NCBI GenBank assembly: GCA_018001635.1
Contig: JAGNHS010000005.1
Span: forward strand, 1 to 64,000
Direction: 5' to 3'
Source of the DNA: Pseudomonadota bacterium
Lineage (GTDB): Bacteria; Bdellovibrionota; UBA2428
DNA: 64,000 nt
This document shows positions 60,541 through 64,000 of this stretch, one piece after another (position 1 is the first letter of the stretch; each line of letters begins with the position of its first letter). The position numbers and the translations under genes are program-made. The notes under the pieces are model-generated. The model saw nothing but the letters and a program-made list of their open reading frames with translations. It was not told where the DNA came from and searched no databases.

Positions 60541-61416
60541 ATGATCAATCTAAAAATTGGACTCGCAGAAATGCTCAAAGGCGGCGTTATTATGGACGTC
60601 GTGAATGCAGAACAAGCTAAAATCGCTGAAGATGCTGGTGCCGTAGCTGTTATGGCGCTTGAACGTGTACCTTCAGACATACGCGCTCAAGGCGGCGTAG
60701 CCCGCATGTCTCGATTAGATTTGATCGAAGAAATTATGAAAACCGTGCAAATTCCCGTAATGGCTAAATGCCGCATCGGTCATTTTGCAGAAGCCCAAAT
60801 TCTTGAAAGCCTCGGCGTTGATTATATCGACGAAAGCGAAGTTCTCACGCCGGCCGATGAAGAATTTCATATCGATAAACAACTTTTTAAAGTTCCTTTT
60901 GTCTGTGGTGCTCGCAATCTTGGAGAAGCTCTTCGACGTATTGGCGAAGGAGCAGCTCTTATGCGCACTAAGGGCGAAGCTGGAACTGGAAACATCGTTG
61001 AAGCTGTCCGTCACCTACGCAGTATCAATCAAGGCATCAAACGAATCACCATGCTCGATTCTGCTGAACTCATGACCGAAGCTAAAAATCTTGGAGCTCC
61101 TTTTGAACTCCTCACTTATATTCGTGAACACAAAAAACTACCTGTTCCTAATTTTGCTGCTGGTGGAGTGGCCACTCCTGCAGATGCCGCTTTAGTCATG
61201 CAATTAGGTGCAGAAACTGTCTTTGTGGGTTCTGGAATTTTCAAATCAGACTCTCCTCCAAAATTTGCAAGAGCCATTGTTAAAGCTGTAGCTAATTTCG
61301 AAGATCCCAAAATTGTAGCTGACGCTTGCCGAAGTTTAGAAGGTGGCAGCGCCATGAAGGGTATCGACATAAATACACTGGCAGCGGCCGACAGATTAGC
61401 TGAACGCGGAGTTTAA
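60541..61416 (+). CDS. pdxS: Pyridoxal 5'-phosphate synthase lyase subunit PdxS
   Basis: 291 aa. With PdxT it makes PLP from ribose 5-phosphate (or ribulose 5-phosphate), glyceraldehyde 3-phosphate and ammonia in the DXP-independent pathway. The protein shows the usual (beta/alpha)8 features: [22 protein letters not shown] with the Asp and the Lys (catalytic Lys in [12 protein letters not shown], ~80), RGEAGTGN-like [15 protein letters not shown] (~145), and [33 protein letters not shown] (~205-235). It starts at the ATG at 60541 and is 7 bp from pdxT. Confidence 0.96.
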   Translation: MINLKIGLAEMLKGGVIMDVVNAEQAKIAEDAGAVAVMALERVPSDIRAQGGVARMSRLDLIEEIMKTVQIPVMAKCRIGHFAEAQILESLGVDYIDESEVLTPADEEFHIDKQLFKVPFVCGARNLGEALRRIGEGAALMRTKGEAGTGNIVEAVRHLRSINQGIKRITMLDSAELMTEAKNLGAPFELLTYIREHKKLPVPNFAAGGVATPADAALVMQLGAETVFVGSGIFKSDSPPKFARAIVKAVANFEDPKIVADACRSLEGGSAMKGIDINTLAAADRLAERGV

Positions 61417-61423
61417 TTTTTTC

Positions 61424-61990
61424 ATGAAAAAGCGCATTGGTGTTCTCGCACTTCAAGGCTGCGTAGAACCCCACAAAGCGCACATTGAAGCATTGGGCTG
61501 TGAATTTGTAGCAGTTCGCAAAAGTAGCGATTTTGAAAATCTCAGTGGCCTTATACTTCCCGGTGGCGAAAGCTCTACCATATTAAAACTCCTAAAAGTT
61601 CTTGAAATGGAAAATGCATTAGAAAATGCTCTTAAAAAAATTCCAAGCTGGGGAATTTGCGCTGGAGCTATTCTTATGGCTCAAAAAGTTATTGGCTTTG
61701 AGCAAAAAAGTTTTGGCGCGCTTCCCATAGGCGTGCGACGAAATGCCTACGGTAGACAACTCGATAGCTTCAACACTGAAATTGCTAATTATGAAGTGTC
61801 TTATATTCGCGCACCTATTATTGAAGAATTAATAAATGGGCCTCAAACTGAAGTGCTGGCCAAACAAAATGAAAAGGCAACATGGATTGTGAGCGGAAAA
61901 AACATGGCCACAACATTTCATCCAGAACTAAATTTAAAAACTCCATCGCCCATGCATCAGTATTTTCTTGAACACTGCATTTTAAATTAA
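61424..61990 (+). CDS. pdxT: Pyridoxal 5'-phosphate synthase glutaminase subunit PdxT
   Basis: 188 aa. Glutamine amidotransferase that supplies ammonia to PdxS through a complex. The class I glutaminase triad is visible: Cys in PSWGICAGAILMAQ (~80), and His and Glu in ATTFHPELN (~166). The oxyanion/strand motif LILPGGESSTILKLL (~45) is present. Typical PdxT has GTCAG around the nucleophile; here it is GICAG, with no expected loss of function. Cotranscribed with pdxS. Confidence 0.95.
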   Translation: MKKRIGVLALQGCVEPHKAHIEALGCEFVAVRKSSDFENLSGLILPGGESSTILKLLKVLEMENALENALKKIPSWGICAGAILMAQKVIGFEQKSFGALPIGVRRNAYGRQLDSFNTEIANYEVSYIRAPIIEELINGPQTEVLAKQNEKATWIVSGKNMATTFHPELNLKTPSPMHQYFLEHCILN

Positions 61991-62024
61991 CACTTCTTAT
62001 ATGAAGTAGTTCAAATTCAAAAAA

Positions 62025-63050
62025 CTAGCGTTTTTGCATGACCGCGAAAATCTCAAGTCCTTGACGATTTTTAATAGAATTCAAAGATATCTCCCACTTA
62101 CGATAAAGGAAATCCTTTTGCGTGAGTTCCCTAAGTTGCCATTGAGTCATTCCGAAGGGGGGCCCACCTAACCACATTTCACGGAAAAATATTCCAAAAT
62201 AAGTGCCCTGAGGCTTTAATAAATTCAAAACACCCTTCAAGTATTTTTCACGAAGATTAGGGTCGATGGCACAAAAAATGGTGTGTTCAAATACAGCATC
62301 AAATTTCTCGTGATTTTTTTCTGAAAAAATAAAAAAGTCTTCTAAAAGATATTCAATTTTTGAGAGAGGATAAATTTTTCTAAATCCCTCAAAGGCATCT
62401 TGAACAAGATCTAAAGCCGTAACATTGAGCCCTTTGGATTCAAAAAATACAGCATCATGCCCACGACCCGCACCAGGAACTAAAATTTTTGAATTCTTAT
62501 CTAACCAAGGCGGAACTCCAAAATGTTTTAGAACTGGCGATGCTTCGCCCAATTCCCAACCATCTTTTTTATCAACATAAGCCGATGACCAAAAGCTTGA
62601 ATCCAGCATTTTAGAATCATTATGGAGGTATGGTTTTGGTTTAAATTCTTCAGTTCGAATAAGATTTAAAAAATAGCCCTGAGCTTTACGACTTAATACC
62701 GCAAAAATATTTTCAGGCTCAATAAGAGCGTGAAATCGATTCCAGGGATCCACATAAACATTTTTATGATTGACGACAAAAGAAACATCACCCGGAAAAA
62801 TCCAACGAGAGCGCTCATCATCGATCCAATCAATGGACTGTGCGACCAAGGCTTCATCAAAAGCATTAAGAAGGACAGGAATACCCCCAAATGTTGAAAT
62901 TAGGGGAGATTTTGGCTGCTGTGGTAATAGATGTTTTATATTTGTAAATAATTCCCTTAAAACTTCTTCGTCTTCAATTCTAAGGCCATCACTAAGAGGA
63001 AAACCTTCCTCATCTATTTCGAGAACATGTTCTGGAATTTTAATTGTCAT
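62025..63050 (-). CDS. Fusion of an unknown N-terminal domain with a TPMT-like methyltransferase
   Basis: 341 aa, cytoplasmic. The C-terminal ~190 residues carry the thiopurine S-methyltransferase signature: FWSSAYVDKKDGWELGEASPVL (~150), KILVPGAGRGHDAVFFESKGLNVTALD (SAM motif I, ~185-210), and FEHTIFCAIDPNLREKYLKGV (~255). The N-terminal ~145 residues (for example DEEGFPLSDGLRIEDEEVLRELF and WIFPGDVSFVVNHKNVYV) resemble a DUF1285-like domain only loosely. The combination is unusual for TPMT-family proteins, which are ~220 aa. It ends 35 bp from pdxT and starts 8 bp after the NUDIX gene, so it is probably co-transcribed with NUDIX. Confidence 0.75.
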   Translation of the reverse strand: MTIKIPEHVLEIDEEGFPLSDGLRIEDEEVLRELFTNIKHLLPQQPKSPLISTFGGIPVLLNAFDEALVAQSIDWIDDERSRWIFPGDVSFVVNHKNVYVDPWNRFHALIEPENIFAVLSRKAQGYFLNLIRTEEFKPKPYLHNDSKMLDSSFWSSAYVDKKDGWELGEASPVLKHFGVPPWLDKNSKILVPGAGRGHDAVFFESKGLNVTALDLVQDAFEGFRKIYPLSKIEYLLEDFFIFSEKNHEKFDAVFEHTIFCAIDPNLREKYLKGVLNLLKPQGTYFGIFFREMWLGGPPFGMTQWQLRELTQKDFLYRKWEISLNSIKNRQGLEIFAVMQKR

Positions 63051-63057
63051 TTATTGC

Positions 63058-63663
63058 TCAAAGATTAGTGTTGAGAGTATCTCTCACAGCTTTCTCAGAA
63101 GCTCTTCTGTATCTTTTAAGAGCCAAAGCCTTTTCGAATAAACGACTCACGGAAGCATCGATTTTTAATTTTTTAGCTTCCTCCCAACTCATCCACTGGG
63201 CATCTTTGAGTTCAGAACTTTCAATTTTTAATTTAATTCTATCGATATGAGCATTCCATAGAAAACGTACATCGTAGTGAAAATGAGAGGCTTCTTTTTC
63301 GCGTGCAGGAATTGAATGACGATCGATATCTATAATCCCATTCCAAGCCAAATTGAGATTATTAACTCCACACTCTTCAAAAAGTTCTCTTTGGGCTACT
63401 CTCAATAGATTTTCATCTCCATCTGCATGACCACCCGGCTGCAACCATTTGTCTAAAACTTTATGATGAATCAACAAGCCCTGTTCACGATTAGAATCAA
63501 ATACAAATGAACTGGCAGTAAAATGCCCTGGCTCAAAATGATCACGATAAAATGACCTAGATTTTTTTAATAAGCTTTTAAAAAGTTTGAGCAATGAAGG
63601 TGAATTATTCCACGGAGACTTAGCATAAGCATCGAGAGCTTGTACAAAGTCGAAGGCCTTCAT
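63058..63663 (-). CDS. NUDIX hydrolase
   Basis: 201 aa. Perfect Nudix box GHADGDENLLRVAQRELFEECGV (~77-99), matching G-x5-E-x7-R-E-L-x-E-E-x-G-V. Family enzymes hydrolyse a pyrophosphate bond linked to a nucleoside or other group. The flanking segments (LIHHKVLDKWLQPG before the box, HFHYDVRFLWNAHID after) are like those of cytosolic Nudix enzymes acting on nucleotide sugars or thiamine-type compounds, but no substrate motif is clear. Lies between the CoA-transferase end and the TPMT-like gene, all on the same strand. Confidence 0.9.
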   Translation of the reverse strand: MKAFDFVQALDAYAKSPWNNSPSLLKLFKSLLKKSRSFYRDHFEPGHFTASSFVFDSNREQGLLIHHKVLDKWLQPGGHADGDENLLRVAQRELFEECGVNNLNLAWNGIIDIDRHSIPAREKEASHFHYDVRFLWNAHIDRIKLKIESSELKDAQWMSWEEAKKLKIDASVSRLFEKALALKRYRRASEKAVRDTLNTNL

Positions 63664-63677
63664 AAATTACTTATCTT

Positions 63678-64000
63678 TTAAAGATAAAGCTTCTGGGGAT
63701 CAAGTGTATTTCGCAATAGATCAATCTGTTTATTTTGGGGCGCGGCTATTGTTCGAATATTGGGAGCAAAATCTAATTTAAAGCCACAGGCCGCCTGCAT
63801 TTGAGCCGCCTCGACTCCCTCATAAATTTCGGTCACATACATCCTATCGTTAGCGTCAAAGCTTAAAACCCCATAATCTGTAATAACTTTTGAGGGACCA
63901 CCACCAGGACAGCCCAACTGTTTACGGGTTTTTCCATCCACCCTTAAGCCAGGACTTGTAATAAAATCGCACTTTTCGACAAAAGTTTTAGGACTCATTT
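63678..64000 (-). CDS. CoA-transferase subunit B, C-terminal fragment (5' end beyond window)
   Basis: The last ~107 codons of a gene that continues past the right edge; the internal Met at 63998 is not the real start. The sequence KFxEKC-like FVEKCDFITSPG and LGCPGGGPSKVITDYGVLSFDANDRMYVTEIYEGV matches the C-terminal region of the beta subunit of GctB/3-oxoacid or 3-oxoadipate CoA-transferases. It most likely moves CoA between short-chain acids. Consistent with the fatty-acid enzymes elsewhere in the window. The other subunit should lie further to the right. Confidence 0.78.
   Translation of the reverse strand, partial: MSPKTFVEKCDFITSPGLRVDGKTRKQLGCPGGGPSKVITDYGVLSFDANDRMYVTEIYEGVEAAQMQAACGFKLDFAPNIRTIAAPQNKQIDLLRNTLDPQKLYL

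Noticed and set aside
1-64000. CRISPR array, prophage, rRNA operon or replication origin
   Set aside because: No regularly spaced repeats, phage structural genes, rRNA sequence, or DnaA-box cluster were seen.

Overview
This A+T-rich window (about 40% G+C by eye) comes from a Gram-negative bacterium. The evidence is lipoproteins with lipoboxes, an RND efflux pump with a TolC-like partner, and many proteins with Sec signal peptides. The density of large, poorly conserved exported proteins, exported eukaryotic-like kinases, an HD-GYP-like protein, an L,D-transpeptidase lipoprotein and FliA (sigma-28)-like promoters suggests a member of the Bdellovibrionota (Bdellovibrio-like predators and relatives). 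No rRNA is present, so this placement is inference.

Layout. 1-2050: left-edge exported kinase-like gene, a divergent hairpin-rich spacer and a lipoprotein. 2170-10560: information-processing operon rimP-nusA-infB-truB-rpsO-pnp (no rbfA), then dut and a 3-hydroxyacyl-CoA dehydrogenase. 12.0-18.4 kb: accessory block with an exported Ser/Thr kinase, a convergent exported protein sharing its N-terminal module, a degenerate HD-GYP protein, a small exported protein flanked by inverted repeats, and an L,D-transpeptidase lipoprotein with two exported proteins. 18.5-27.1 kb: a candidate structured RNA, then acyl-CoA dehydrogenase, sdhCAB, an M17 aminopeptidase, a DUF962 protein, a STAS+CheX-like protein and phosphofructokinase. 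27.4-49.5 kb: tyrosine recombinase, tRNA-Arg(UCG), many exported proteins (three of 556-1025 aa), a trypsin/PDZ protease, an RND/TolC pair, an exported EEP-family hydrolase, a caspase-like exported protease and tRNA-Leu(UAA). 50.3-50.8 kb: two large palindromic elements beside polA. 53.7-64 kb: MBL hydrolase, a methyltransferase/GT87/GT2 cluster, M29 aminopeptidase, a lipoprotein, pdxST, a TPMT-like methyltransferase fusion, a NUDIX hydrolase and the end of a CoA-transferase subunit.

How it works together. The housekeeping parts cover translation and RNA turnover, the TCA cycle and beta-oxidation, glycolysis, PLP synthesis and DNA repair. The accessory parts look like an envelope/secretome programme. 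At least four exported-protein genes (left-edge kinase-like, kinase at 12073, 661 aa and 1025 aa proteins) carry TAAR-N14-16-GCCGATAR-like promoters very close to their start codons. This suggests a FliA-controlled set of secreted factors, perhaps used in a motile or attack phase. Several other exported genes have sigma-70-like promoters whose -10 box ends 6-9 nt before the start codon, implying leaderless mRNAs.

Most notable non-coding signals: a 56-bp perfect palindrome whose half-site also flanks a gene as 29-bp inverted repeats; a 22-bp stem with three G-U wobbles ahead of the acyl-CoA dehydrogenase; and nested palindromes next to polA.
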